Below, one piece after another: positions 21,628 through 33,078 of a stretch of DNA of 64,000 nucleotides (position 1 is the stretch's first letter; every line of letters begins with the position of its first letter). Made by a program: the position numbers and the translations under genes. Where the stretch lies: NCBI RefSeq assembly GCF_001642475.1, contig NW_019173943.1, positions 248,001 through 312,000 on the forward strand, in the 5' to 3' direction. The notes beneath the pieces are model-generated. The model searched no databases and was not told the DNA's origin. It was given only the letters and a program-made list of their open reading frames with translations. The DNA comes from Fonsecaea monophora (Eukaryota; Ascomycota; Eurotiomycetes; Chaetothyriales; Herpotrichiellaceae).

Positions 21628-24499
21628 ATGACCATCTTCGTTGCTACCCTCTTTCTACCCTATACTATCAACTTCGACATTCCATCATGTACCTCGCGGC
21701 CCGAGTCTCCTGAACTTCCGAGGCAGCAAATAGCCCTTACTCAGAACACTCCGAGTGACACTCAGACTGTGAGCCTCTTCACACCTGGCGCAGTCAGTGG
21801 CTCTCCTCCGCTGTCGCAGCTCTCCCAGAGTTCCGGCCCAATTCCTCCCACTCCAGGCGCTACTACCGACCACGAGAAGATCTTCCGACCTCATACTGAG
21901 CGAAAAATAAGCTTGACTCTCCCCAATGTCAAAAAAGAGGCTCCGGTTCCTGTGCGCGCCATCTCTCGACATGACCTCCATTCTCCTGGTTGGGGTAAGA
22001 CCTTCACCTGGAACCAACCTCCTTCACGCGCCAAGTCGCCTCCTCCAAGTTCAATCTTGAAGCATGCAGTGGTCAGCGCCAGGGATGTTAAGGAAGTCAA
22101 AGAGAAGGCTATTTCGCTAGCTCACAATGCCACCCACCGAGGACGTCGCCAGAGAACGAGGACTGTTAGCCACGAACGGCACTTTTCACATGACAGCTAC
22201 ACTGTCGAGAAGGCGATCATCGGCAACGGAGGCCTATACAATGCCATTGATGCTGCTGTCGATGCTGGGATTTGCGAGGAAAAGACCTGGGTCGGGACAC
22301 TTGGCTGCCCAGTCGATGCCCTGGACGAGCATCTGAAAGAGAACATTGCCGAGAAATTGGAAAATGACTACGATTGTTTGGCTGTTTATACCAGTGACAG
22401 TGATCTTAATGGTCATTACGAGCACTACTGCAAGACCATCCTCTGGCCTGTGGTCCACTATCAGATTCCAGACCACCCTAAGAGCAAGGCATACGAGGAT
22501 CATTCTTGGGTATTCTACGCCAAGGTCAACGAGGCTTTCGCCGACCGGATCGCAAAAAACTGGAAAAAAGGCGATGTCATCTGGATTCACGACTACCATC
22601 TGCTACTTCTGCCTAACTTGCTACGTCAGCGGCTCCCTGAAGCTCAAATCGGCTTCTTCCTGCACACTGCGTTCCCTTCGTCGGAAATCTTCCGATGCCT
22701 CGCTGTTCGTACAAACCTCCTCCAAGGAATGTTGGGTGCCAACATGATTGGGTTCCAGAACGATGAATATGGACATCACTTCCTCCAGACCTGCAGTCGT
22801 CTCCTCAATGTGGAGGCGACCAAGCACGGAGTCATTCTGGAGGACGGGAGATTTGTCCATGTCAATACGTGCCCTATTGGTATCGACCCAAAAGCGATCG
22901 ATCTGCAACGACAAGCGAAAGAAGTCAAGGAATGGGTACACACAATCACCGACAAATACCGAGGCAAGCGAATCATTGTTGCACGAGACAAATTGGACAG
23001 TATTCGTGGAGTTCGTCAAAAGATTCTGGCTTACGAGCTATTCCTCAACAAATACCCCGAATATCGGGATAAAGTCGTGCTCATCCAAATTGCAACCTCG
23101 TCTGCTGAGGACCCAGAGCTGAGTGCTACCGTGGCTGATATTGTCACTCGGGTTAATTCGACCCATTCGACTCTGGCACATCAACCGCTGGTGTTTTTGA
23201 AGCAAGACATTGACTTCTCCCAATACATGGCCTTGCTCACCGTTGCTGAATGTTTAATGATTACCAGCTTGCGCGAAGGCATGAACTTGACGAGCCACGA
23301 GTGGATACTCTGCCAGGACGGCAAGATTTCCCAGAACAAGTACGGTCCTCTGATTCTTAGTGAGTTCACTGGTTCTGCTACAGTCTTTGGGCACAATGCC
23401 CTTTTGGTCAACCCTTGGCACTACAGTCACTGTGCCGATGCTATCAAACAAGCCCTGGACATGTCCCCCGAGGAGCGCGAGAACCGCTGGAAGGCTCTGT
23501 ACGATATTGTCGTACATCAGAACGCTGTTGGATGGTTTGAGCACTACGTCAAGGGGTTGGAACACGCATGGAAGGAACACACAGTCCGTGACTCGACGGC
23601 AGTTCCCCGACTGTCTTTGCCCAGTGTCAAATCCAAGTATTTGAAAGCCAAAAAGCGATTGATAATTCTCGACTACGAGGGGACGTTGGCATCCTGGGGC
23701 TCACCCACCGATATCATCTTGACCACTCCCAAGAGGTCGGTCGACGTATTGAACGATCTCATTGAAGACAAGAAGAATATTGTGTACGTCATGAGCTCGA
23801 GGATGCCTGAAGAGATGGAGCGGCTCTTTAGTCCCGTTAGTGGCATTGGGATGATTGCGGAGAACGGTGCTTTTGTGCTGGACCCAGGAACTGATGAGTG
23901 GCAGGAGTTGACCAACCTCGAGCATGTTCGAAACTGGAAGAAAGGGGTGAGGAGTATTCTGCAATACTATGTCGACAGAATTGAGGGCAGCCGGGTTGAA
24001 GAGCGCCATGCGTCACTGATCTTCGACTACTCGGACGCAGAAGATAGACAAGGGGCCTTCAAACAGGCCGGCGAGTGCGCCAATCATATAAATGATGCTT
24101 GTCGTGGACAGAATGTCAATGCGATCCCGATTGAGGATGGACTCAACATTTCGGAGATGGATGTCAACAAAGGAGCAGCCGCCCAGCTGATTGGTGAGAA
24201 CTTGGAAAAGCAGGGTCAGGGGAAGGACGTGCCATTTCCAGACTTCCTCATGGTAATTGGGGATTCGAGGGAGGACGAGTATGTCTTCAACTGGGCTCAC
24301 CGCTTGGAAAAGGCTGGAAAGATACGAGACGTTGTCACCGTGACGCTTGGTGCAAGAAGTACTGAAGCATCAGCTACATTGACTCAAGGTGTTACTGGTA
24401 AGTTGGACCTTTACAGTCAACCCTACACGGTCACTAACATACTATCTAGGTGTATTGTCAATTCTGGAGAAACTCGCATGGTCTCAGCAGAAAGCGTGA
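21628..24499 (+). CDS. Regulatory trehalose-6-phosphate synthase subunit (TslA/Tps3-type)
   Basis: Two exons, 21628-24397 and 24450-24499 (52-nt intron with CTAAC branch), encode 939 residues; the last exon supplies the GVLSILEKLAWSQQKA tail. A Ser/Pro-rich N-terminal region of about 190 residues precedes a GT20 glucosyltransferase domain (WIHDYHLLLLP, FFLHTAFPSSE) and a HAD trehalose-phosphatase domain. Catalytic positions are altered: the usual RLD..KG reads K455-L-D..R460-G, RDGMNL reads REGMNL (Glu550), and the phosphatase DxDGT reads D682-Y-E684-G-T. Such changes mark the non-catalytic Tsl1/Tps3/TslA subunits that stabilise the cytosolic trehalose synthase complex. Start is at MTIFVATLFLPY, typical for this family. 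Confidence 0.9.
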
Positions 24500-25622
24500 A
24501 GTTTGGTGCTCCGATTAGACTGGATGTTGTTCGTGGTTAATGAGGCTCATTGCACGGAAGGTTGGACAAAAGTATGCAGGGTTTGCACGATGGGAACACG
24601 AGCTTATGATATGCTTAGAGCGGGTTAGCGACCCCCATAGATACCCTGTATTAGGAAGGTCAGGCAATAGAAAGACATTCGTCCTAGCGGTAGAGCGAAC
24701 TCCGGACGGTGGAAATAGTGATATTCTGCGATTCCAAGGAGAAGTACCTAGGAAGCATTCAGTCGGTGCTGCCACTCCTGTGTGGGGTTTTGTGACTTGA
24801 TCATCCGTAACAGAATTCGAGGTTTGTAAGCTATGGTTCTGTGCATCCGATACGGTCTCGAGCGAGTCGATAGATGGGTAAAGATAGAATGGTCCACCTC
24901 GTCCACTTGATCCAGTTCTGATCCAAACAAATTATGACATCAGCCTGGCTGCCGGACTGGGATTAGCGCTGTCTCAGCCTCGCGAGGTTGTGTCGGCTGC
25001 ACATCGATGGATTTGTCATCCCCCATATTTCTCCCACTCCCTGCCATTCACTTGATCAATATTACAAGTCTGCAAAATACGGCAATCCTGAGCTTTCGAG
25101 ACAAGTTCGACGCGGGATTGCAACGCCGGTGCCAGTCGATATGCTGATTAATATCATCTCATCACCCGGAGGATTCAAACTTTGACAGCCTGAAGGTCTG
25201 AGATCAAGGGCAAAGGGCGTGCGGTGTTTTCTCATTTTGAACGTCGAAACCCCCGCAAGTGTGCAGGTGTAGTTACATCCCTCGCAGCTCTCTTTCTTTC
25301 TTGTTGCTTGTTATCATTCTGGGGATGGGCCTTTATCCCATAGACACATTTGGCTTACCAAGTCAATTGACCAGTTTGTTGTGACGCCAGTAACTTTTGC
25401 TATAGCCACGAAACGGTACAGAGAGGGTTCAACTCCGTCGCTTTGAGGTCCTATGTATATAAGAGATCGCCAGACTCTCCGTGGTACGGTCTGTGTCGAA
25501 CAACATCCTCATTTAGAACAGACGATATAAAGTGATTGCAATTCGCACCTACTAAGCTTTTCCTCCCGTGTCAATTAAGGAGAGAGAGAGAGACCGTCTA
25601 ACTGCACGAGATTGAACTTGAT
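24500..25622. other. Intergenic, 1.1 kb
   Basis: Holds the 3' UTR of the trehalose subunit and the promoter of the Gal80-like gene, including a TATA box and a GAGAGAGAGAGAG run near 25580-25593. No supported gene. Confidence 0.5.
25456..25462 (+). promoter_or_regulatory. TATA box of the Gal80-like gene
   Basis: TATATAA lies about 160 nt before ATG 25623 and is followed by a plausible leader. Position and sequence fit a core promoter of an inducible fungal gene. Confidence 0.5.
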
Positions 25623-26789
25623 ATGGCTCCCACCAAATTAGGCTTCATTGGCTTGTCCGCTGATGGGTAAGTTGTCCCATAAAACAACAAGACGCTGTGT
25701 TGGAAACTGAGCGAGATGTTTCCGTCCTGCAGACAATGGGCCGCCAATTCACATCTGCCGCATATCCAGAAGAGACCAGACCTGTTCCGGATCACGGCGC
25801 TGCAGAATAGCAGCAAGGCATCGGCGGAGAAAGCCGTGCAAAAGTACAAGCTGGGCGGAGATGTCGCATGCTACGACGACCCGGAATCTCTGGCCCGCGA
25901 TCCCAATGTCGACATGGTGGTCGTGTCAGTCAAGGTGCCCGAGCATTATCGACTCATCAGGCCGGCGTTGGATGCGAAGAAGGATCTCTTTGTCGAGTGG
26001 CCGCTCGCGGCGAATGTGAAAGAGGCAGAAGAGCTCACGGCCCTGGCGGCGACCCAGAAGGTCAAGAATGTAGTCGGTCTGCAGGCACGCCAGAACCCGA
26101 GCATCCGCAAGGCCAAGGAGGTGGTTGCCAGCGGCGAGCTGGGCGAGATCCTCGGCACCACCATGCTAGGCTCAGGCATGGTCCTGGGCGCAACCGAGGC
26201 CCCCGTGTACGAGTACATGGCGAAGATTGAGCACGGGGCTAATCTGATCACCATCCCTGCCGGACACGCCATGGACGCCCTCTGCTACGTCTTGGGAGAG
26301 ATGACGGAACTGCAGGCCAAGTTGGCGACGCGGCGCCCGACCATGGACATTGTCGATGCCTCGGGACAGGTCCTCCGTACCGTCAACAAGACCGCGCACG
26401 ACTGGATGTCGGTGACGGGGACACTCGAGCGCGGAGGGGGCGTCGCCACGATGGTCTATCAAGGCGGCCTCTCGGACACGGGCAAAGACTTTTACTGGGA
26501 AATCAACGGCACCAAGGGGACACTGGTACTCGAGGGCCCGAACGGCCACATCCAAATGTTCCATCCGACGATCAAGTTCGTCCCAGCGGGTGCCGGGCGC
26601 GCACAGCTGAAAGAGATTCCCGTCGAACCGGCCAGTGACTTTGCCTATAATGTGGGAAAGGTCTGGGATGCGGCCATGGGCGAGGGAGACGGCGGCGTCG
26701 TGACCTTCAAGGACGCATTGCTCAGGCATAAGATGATTGACGCGATCTACCGCAGCAACGAGAAGGGGACTCGGGAGTCGTACCTTTGA
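25623..26789 (+). CDS. Gfo/Idh/MocA protein, Gal80-like
   Basis: A 44-nt first exon (25623-25666), a 66-nt intron and exon 25733-26789 give 366 residues; the join reads GLSADGQWAANSHLPHI. The N-terminal Rossmann fold carries GFIGLSADG, which matches Gal80 more than active dehydrogenases (usual GxGxxG). Then come VSVKVPEHY and FVEWPLAAN, where active family members have EKP, and a C-terminal alpha/beta domain with AGHAMDALCYVLGEM. Fungal Gal80-like proteins bind NAD(P) and in yeasts repress the Gal4 activator; many filamentous homologues have unknown roles. Replacement of the EKP lysine by Trp-Pro argues against catalysis. A Zn2Cys6 regulator lies 2 kb downstream. Confidence 0.85.
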
Positions 26790-28044
26790 ATGTCGAGATC
26801 CAACAACCGGTTTTGGCTCAGGGGGATCAGGACATCGGAGGATGATAGCGCGTGTAGGGGTTTGAACCATTGGTTTTCCTTGGCCAGTGTCTCATTCTCT
26901 AGAAAATGAATGCACATGTCGTCGTAGATGACCCTAATTATTCAGCTCCTGCGCCTTATTTCTCCGTGACAGGCCAGGAAATGAGGCTGATCGACGACGG
27001 GAGGTCCACTTTCCCTTTGTCACGAGTATGAGGACACCCAGACAGACAGGTATTCGGGATAGAACCTCCGTATCCGCCCGTCTCCATTGCCCACTTACCT
27101 ACCTACCTGTAGTCGCTCACCGCGCAGGTTCCAACGGCCAGGGTCGCAGGCACATATATTTGCGCGACTCAGCCCCCACTTTCAGGCGGTGGGAATCATT
27201 CCCTCCAATAAATACCCGAGGACTCGGTAGATACGAGTACGCTCGAGTTCTCGACTGCCACGTGGTGGCATCAGCCCTACAGACCTGACCTGACCTGACC
27301 TGACCTGACCTTATCTGCATGGATCCCTGGTCCTGGTCCTAGGCGCTGGCCCGTTCTGGACATCTGCGCCCTGAACTGCGCCCGCCTAGGGCGCGCCCCT
27401 TGTAAGCGCTTGTGCCGGATTTGGGAAACCCCGTTGATGAACTTTGTCTTGGGCAGGTGGTTCTTCGGTCCGTCCTGATTGGAAAAGTATCTCCTCCACG
27501 GTTACACTACAATCCATGAGACCCTTTCCATCTCTTTTTGGTCTTGGGACGCCGTATCCAGATTTCGCTTTCTGCAAGTGTGTGTATGTATGTGTGCATG
27601 TATGTCGTCAGCTTTGGCATCGCATCACGGGTGACAAAAGGTCCCTTGGTTTTTGGTCATTGGGCTTCCAAGTCCGCACCGTCTCATGTACCTCATATTC
27701 AGGTGCTCGGCTGATTTGCTGTTCTTGGTGACATGGATGCTCATTCGTGACCCTGTCGCTATCAAGAATGTTACCACTGGCTGGATGCGCATCGAGCTGA
27801 GGCACTGCCACTGACTGTCACGCCCAGCCCATGAGAAGACCGTGCTTGGGAGATCCCGGGGAGAAGTGAACATGTATAAGATGTTTCAAGATCCGCGTTT
27901 GTCGTCTCGTGTCTTTCAATCACTACCCAATATACACACAGGTCTATCATCACACCTCGGAACACCCGAACATCTCACAGCAAGCCTTAGCCATCAACGA
28001 GTACATTACCCGAGACAACCCAGGGCTTCATCACCTAGTACACA
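26790..28044. other. Intergenic with short tandem repeats
   Basis: This 1.25-kb stretch has a GACCT pentamer array, nearby CTAC repeats (27098-27110) and a TGTG/TATG-rich tract (about 27579-27606). It ends in the leader of the small Ser-rich gene. No other gene is supported. Confidence 0.5.
27282..27311 (+). repeat. GACCT pentanucleotide array, six copies
   Basis: Six perfect tandem copies of the 5-bp unit GACCT fill 30 bases. The array is in non-coding DNA and looks like a microsatellite. Confidence 0.9.
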
Positions 28045-28329
28045 ATGGCATCGGCTTTCTTCGCCCGCAAATCAGTGCTCTCCATGAACACAACACCCAA
28101 TACACCAGCCAGTCTTTTCCAGACATCTTCAACTTCATCTTCGACATCATCATCGTCGTCGTCATCATCATCAAAAAGATCCTCTCCCGTCACATCCAAG
28201 AACCAGTCGACCAGCTCCACGAGCAGGAATAACGCCGGCGCGCCAGGATCCGATGCAGACTCCCTGTCAAGCTCGATGAGTAACAGTTACGGATCGTTTA
28301 TGCGGTCCATATATACCAGGGGTCTGTGA
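28045..28329 (+). CDS. Small Ser-rich hypothetical protein
   Basis: An open frame of 94 codons from a good-context ATG (CACAATGG). The product begins MASAFFARKSVL, has a central poly-Ser tract coded by TCA/TCG/TCT repeats (about 28123-28178), then SDADSLSSSMSNSYGSFMRS. Its size, leader and low-complexity Ser/Thr content resemble small fungal stress-type proteins, but I recognise no family. The arginine/serine N terminus could be a weak mitochondrial signal. The Ser run could also be an expanded triplet repeat in non-coding DNA, hence moderate confidence. Confidence 0.5.
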   Translation: MASAFFARKSVLSMNTTPNTPASLFQTSSTSSSTSSSSSSSSSKRSSPVTSKNQSTSSTSRNNAGAPGSDADSLSSSMSNSYGSFMRSIYTRGL

Positions 28330-28737
28330 TCTGAACGTTCGAAAGTGCTCGTCATATGGAAGTTTATGGAGGGGTTTGGGCCGAGTTTTTGGTGGGCGAG
28401 AAACTGCGAGAACCAGGCTCAGATGGAGTGAGCTGTTTGGACAAGGCTTCGCGGGAACGAGGGGAGTTGTCCTTCTAAGGGAGATCGTCACAATACAATC
28501 TTGGTTCCCACTAGTCGACTTCCCTGTTTCCGATTCTCTATGATGTTCTTTGTCCGGCATTCGTGGTTTGAGACTGATTTTTCGAGAGTCGAGCTCGGAA
28601 GTGCAGATACTCATATCGGGTCGGCTCCCCATACCAGAGAAACACGGTAATATCATCTCACGGACTTTCTCGATCTGCGAGCTACGCCAGGAAAAAGCAA
28701 TCCTTGTGATAAACGCACGCACAGGTCAGCCGGCTCG
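28330..28737. other. Intergenic, 0.4 kb
   Basis: Convergent 3' regions of the small Ser-rich gene and the Zn2Cys6 regulator. Nothing else seen. Confidence 0.5.
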
Positions 28738-31286
28738 TCAAGCTCGTTTAGAGTGTTGGTGGCTCTGGTACAGCAAACTCACTTCGAACAGGCCGTGATC
28801 AGTCAAAAACATATCCCCCGTGGGGATTTCAAAACTCAATGGACTCTCGTCACTCGATGTCCAGTCCCATTGTTGGTCGAGGAGGACAGAGCTCGTCAAG
28901 TTTTCATCCCTCGCAAAATTGTCCGTGACGTGGTACGCGGGTTCAGTTCCGGTTTCTGCCTCTGCTTCGATGTCAAGCCCGTCGATGACCTGGAAATATT
29001 CCTCGCGCAAATCAAGTACACTAGGGTCTCCGGGTTGTACATGAGCCTGTTTGGTATTGCTCTTGGGTGCTTCGTGAGTATCAGGAGCGCGCGATTCTTG
29101 GAGCTGTTGGACGTCATTCAGATCTGCAGAGATGCTCTTTCGAGAAGACTGGAGAGAGGCGGAGCATTGTGGCAGTTGGTCAAACGCCATGGTTGCAATA
29201 TGTCGGATCTGGGTGAGGGCTTCAGAGCTCGGGCAAACCTCACTGGAGCTAGAGTGTTTCTTCAAGAAATCCGACACCAGCCTCAAAGCTGTGGCCACAT
29301 GGTGTGGGTAGGGGTCAATGCTGAGGAGGCACACCATGTCGTTGCGACGTGACCCTACCGTCGAGCCAAATACGGTTTGAAGAGAGACTTTACATTGCAT
29401 TCCCAGCGAGATGATATTGATGGTCTCTTGTACTGCAGCCCATTGCGAGATGCCCAAGTTCGATATCAAATCTCGCCTGTCAAAGACATTCAGGGTGTCG
29501 TACAGGATCAGTAGTCCCAGGTGATAATGAAGAGCGAGAAGGTCTTGGAGCTCGTAAATTCTCGACATACGGATTCTGCAGAAGGACAGAGAGCACTTAC
29601 ACCAGTTGAGCTGGGCCTCGAAGTCGAGGAACAGCAATGCTCGCTTACACGCAGCGAGCAGCGGAGCATATGTGACGTCGTATCTGTGCATGCATTGGAC
29701 AACGGCAGTCTGTGCACGGACAACGAGGTGTGGCTCATGGCGGTAATTGAACGCTTCGCGGAGCGAGGCGACCGCTTTCCAGAACAACCCTTTACAACCG
29801 CTGGCCGACTGAACTATCCAGATCGCGCGTTGATTGGTCACCTCGAAGCCGTTGAGTCGCCACGACTCCGTCTTGTCGTGAAATTCTTGCGCGGTTCTTT
29901 GTAGGAGCTGCACTGTACCCTCTTGTTCGAAGCCAAGGAGGCTTGCGTGGAGAATCGACGGTAGACCAGTGGTCAAGGACGCCGAAGTATCAAAGACGAA
30001 ACCAGCCCAGTGTGCGATGGTCTCCCGGAGTTCGTAGCCCTCGTCAACTGTATCAGAGAGGTCGACTGCTGGTCCCGCTATTGCTCCTGCTCCTGTGAGC
30101 GCGGGCTTGGTTGTGATAGCAGCGGACTCGGAGCGGTTGACCTGTCTACGTCTTGCCCGGACACTCTGGAGCTGCCGCATCGCAATGTCAATGCACACTT
30201 CACCAATATTCCCGTTTGCGAGCTCTTGTTCCTCGAGACCCGGTGGCATGGGAGTCATTCCAAAGATATACAGTGCCAGTATCGATCTGTAGCAACGTCT
30301 CTGCAAGATGAGGAGGATTTTAGATCGTGCGTCCTGCCAAAGCTTGCTGGCCAGGTCGTTCAGCCTCTCCACTGAAACGGTAGTACCGGCAATGAGAGGG
30401 AGCCACCGGACACTGAATGCGTGGACGGCTACGTTCAACGCCTGGTTGACCACCGTGTCTGCTTTGACACAGACATTTCCTGGGGCTGGGACTGGATGTC
30501 AGGTTTCAACTTGGCCATCATGACCTCGGCACGGGCATTTCCATTCGTCCAAGCTCACAAACAGTCTGGAAATGATTGTTCTCGAGCCCTATGGGTCCAT
30601 CCATTCTCATTAACGACTTCTTTTGCCTCTCCAGAGGACGGACACAAGAGAGACGGAAGGCAGGGTCTGGACTTACATCTGGAAGACCCGGGTATGGACA
30701 GCAGCCACTGCCGAGCCATACGCCGAGTGCGGTCTCAAAGATCGAGGAGAAGATGTGCCACATGGAGGCTTCGATCGAATCCTCACGTAGGTTGAACGCG
30801 CGGGCAACTCTTGAGGACGCGGTGGATCTTGAGGATGATGTTTCTCGGCTCAGAAATCTAGTTGTCTCTCAGACTTTGGCGTAAAGTCACAAAAGGAAAA
30901 AGATGATACTAACACAGACCGTCCGCCTTTATGTGTATCCCCCTCGTGCTCGAATGGCGGATGCACTGTGTCTTCTCCGTTCTCAACGCTGTCGACAGAA
31001 AACGCCGAGCTCGCACGTCGACGCCGCTTCGTGACCTGAAGCCACTAAACGACACACTATATCAGCCTCAATTCCACCGGTCCCGTAGAGATCAGAGTCG
31101 ACTCACCTTGAAAGTGCAGGGCCGCTCTTTCCGGGCGCAGTTGGTGCATCTGCGATCGCGAAGGCCGCCAACAACGGCGGCCCCTCCTCCTTCTCGCTTG
31201 TGCACAGCATCGCAACGGATCCTTGAGGCCCGGCAGCCGTCACAGCTTGAATTTTGTTTTCGCGGAGGACGTGGCGTCTTTTCCAT
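28738..31286 (-). CDS. Zn2Cys6 transcription factor
   Basis: ATG 31286 opens an exon with a zinc cluster: CDGCRASRIRC, a 22-residue loop rich in Gly, then CTNCARKERPC and a GTGAGT donor after Lys at 31107. A basic linker (VTKRRRR) follows in a second exon near 31040. A third covers about 30860-30660 (ASMWHIFSSIFETALGVWL), and a long last exon from about 30490 to 28738 holds the helical fungal-specific regulatory region. Linker exon edges are approximate. It is a nuclear DNA-binding regulator, probably of CGG-type sites. It is divergent from the decayed cupin gene and may control the nearby FAD-oxidase/EthD pair; this is inference from position. Confidence 0.85.
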
Positions 31287-32041
31287 TTTGTCTCCCGAAT
31301 GCTTTGACTCTTGCTTTTTTTTTTTTTAAGGTGAGGAGTAACAGTCAAGGAAGAAGAAAGACATAGCTGCGACGAGGATCTTGTCGCCGGGTCCGGCGGA
31401 GCCGAAGCAGGAGAAGCACGGTAGCGATATGCTCGGATCTTAGGCGCGAAGGCACTGGAGGGGCTTTCTACTTGTCAACTGACCAAAGCCCAGGAGCACC
31501 TCGTGGCCCCCTTTTCCGGACAGCCTCGAGTTGGACCGAGACCCACTTATTTCTCGCGTTAGTCTTCTTTGGGAAATATCAACATCGTCATTTCTCCGGA
31601 ATCAGCTTGGAAGAGTTTCTTTCTCGTGATTCTCGAGATAGATTGGCAAGCAAAGAATCTCCTAAGAAGCACTATATGCGGGGTTGAGCGGGATCAAATG
31701 TCGGACGAGATTCTGGGGGCACCATGTTCGGGGACTACGTTGCTGCGAGGTTGTCGTTAGGGACTGGTAGGTCCAGGTCGAGACGCCTCCCAGCATCTCC
31801 TCAAGATCATCACTATACTCACACGTCTGCGATGGCTCTGGGACTCGGTTCCGAAGTGAATTCCTCCGCAAGATGGTGGGTTATGATGGGGTGCCGGGCA
31901 TCTATTTCCCTGTCTGCCCTCTAGCGACCACAGGGGGTAGGATACTTCTATTGTCGATCTATATACTAAGGATGCCCCCGGTCTAGGTGTCGAATGACCG
32001 AGTTGTGATACCTTCCAAGGCTACTCACAGGTGCTGTGAAA
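31287..32041. other. Divergent promoter, Zn2Cys6 regulator / cupin relic
   Basis: Starts with a T tract (about 31313-31328) immediately upstream of the regulator's ATG and runs to the cupin start. No supported gene. Confidence 0.5.
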
Positions 32042-32700
32042 ATGTCACTCACGCCACTCCCCCATCCGCGCAGGATCGTCACCGGACACGACGACCAGGG
32101 GAAAGCGATCTTCCTCGCCGACTCGCGCATCCCCTTGGAAGTGACCAAGCTGGGCGCCAGCCTCGGCGTGCTCTGGGAGACGAAGAAAGTCCCGGCCGAT
32201 AATTCTGGGAAGGATGATCCCGCAACGTCGAGGACGACGGATCTCGCGAATAAGAGCGGGGTGGTGCTCCGGGTTGTGGACATTGAGCCCGGTACGACGC
32301 AGGTAGGTTCGTCCTCCAATCGCCTCCCTAGTGATGTGGGCTTGAAAGAAGCGGGAGGAAAGTGTTCATCATCAGAAAGGAACAGAGACTCTAATTGTCG
32401 TCAGGCCAAGATGCTCTTCCACAGGACCGAGTCGCTCGACTTTGGGATTCTGTTCGATGGTCAAGTCTCATGGTGAGCTTCACCTCCAGCAACATCTACT
32501 GCAATTCCTTCTCATTACACCATATTCTATCCTCCTTCTTGGCCTATTCCTCGTTGCCGTTGTGTTCATTTTCTTTTACTGATCAGGGTTGGTGTTGTCG
32601 TCGAATAGCCGCGGAGCCGGTCAAAGTGGGAGACAAGGTGCTCGGGGCGCATGGATACCACAAGGACGATGTCGCGACGGGCGGAGCTCAAGAGGTCTAG
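32042..32700 (+). pseudogene. Cupin-domain gene lacking its cupin core
   Basis: Exon 32042-32302 encodes the usual N-terminal part of a small fungal cupin (PRRIVTGHDDQGKAIF ... VLRVVDIEPGTTQ). A clean intron leads to 32405, reading MLFHRTESLDFGILFDGQ, and the frame stops at 32474. About 130 nt of pyrimidine-rich sequence then replaces the expected barrel core (the strand carrying ELELDDG and the second metal-binding motif with QRGTNHAW in relatives). The C-terminal tail resumes at about 32611 (AEPVKVGDKVLGAHGY) up to TAG 32700. Some 50-60 residues are missing, so a folded cupin is unlikely. A truncated transcript cannot be excluded. Confidence 0.65.
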
Positions 32701-33078
32701 TGTGAGTAACGGAATACTATCTTTATATTCGAATTCTCGTGTATTGCCAGTATTGCGATACAGTTTCAACACTTATCCAAGACATGTATTTCTGGATCTT
32801 GTATGTATTTACAAAGAATCAATGGTCCTACTACCCTAACGGATGTCAGAGATAGCAAGAAGTCTGGACAGAACCAATCGCTACCTCTGGTCATGGATAC
32901 ATCCATCTAGAGGTGTGCTTAGGCAAGGCATCCGCATGCTTGGGGGAGATTGTTCTGTGTGATTTAATCTTGCGGTGAACATGACAGTGCATGTCTTCCA
33001 GTTCAACCATTTTCTTTTTCTGAAAGTCATTCTTGAGCTCAAAACCTCAATGTCTCGCTCTATCATCGGGTCTCCCAT
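32701..33078. other. Intergenic, convergent 3' regions
   Basis: Between the cupin relic (+) and the FAD-oxidase stop (-). Nothing else seen. Confidence 0.5.

Noticed and set aside
24398..24540. Longer C terminus of the trehalose subunit by reading through to 24540
   Set aside because: The 52-nt intron with a CTAAC branch gives the family-typical GVLSILEKLA ending; the read-through text has no counterpart.
31313..31328. Long T tract as a poly-A insertion scar of a retroelement
   Set aside because: No target-site duplication or element sequence is attached; it is more simply a promoter pyrimidine tract.
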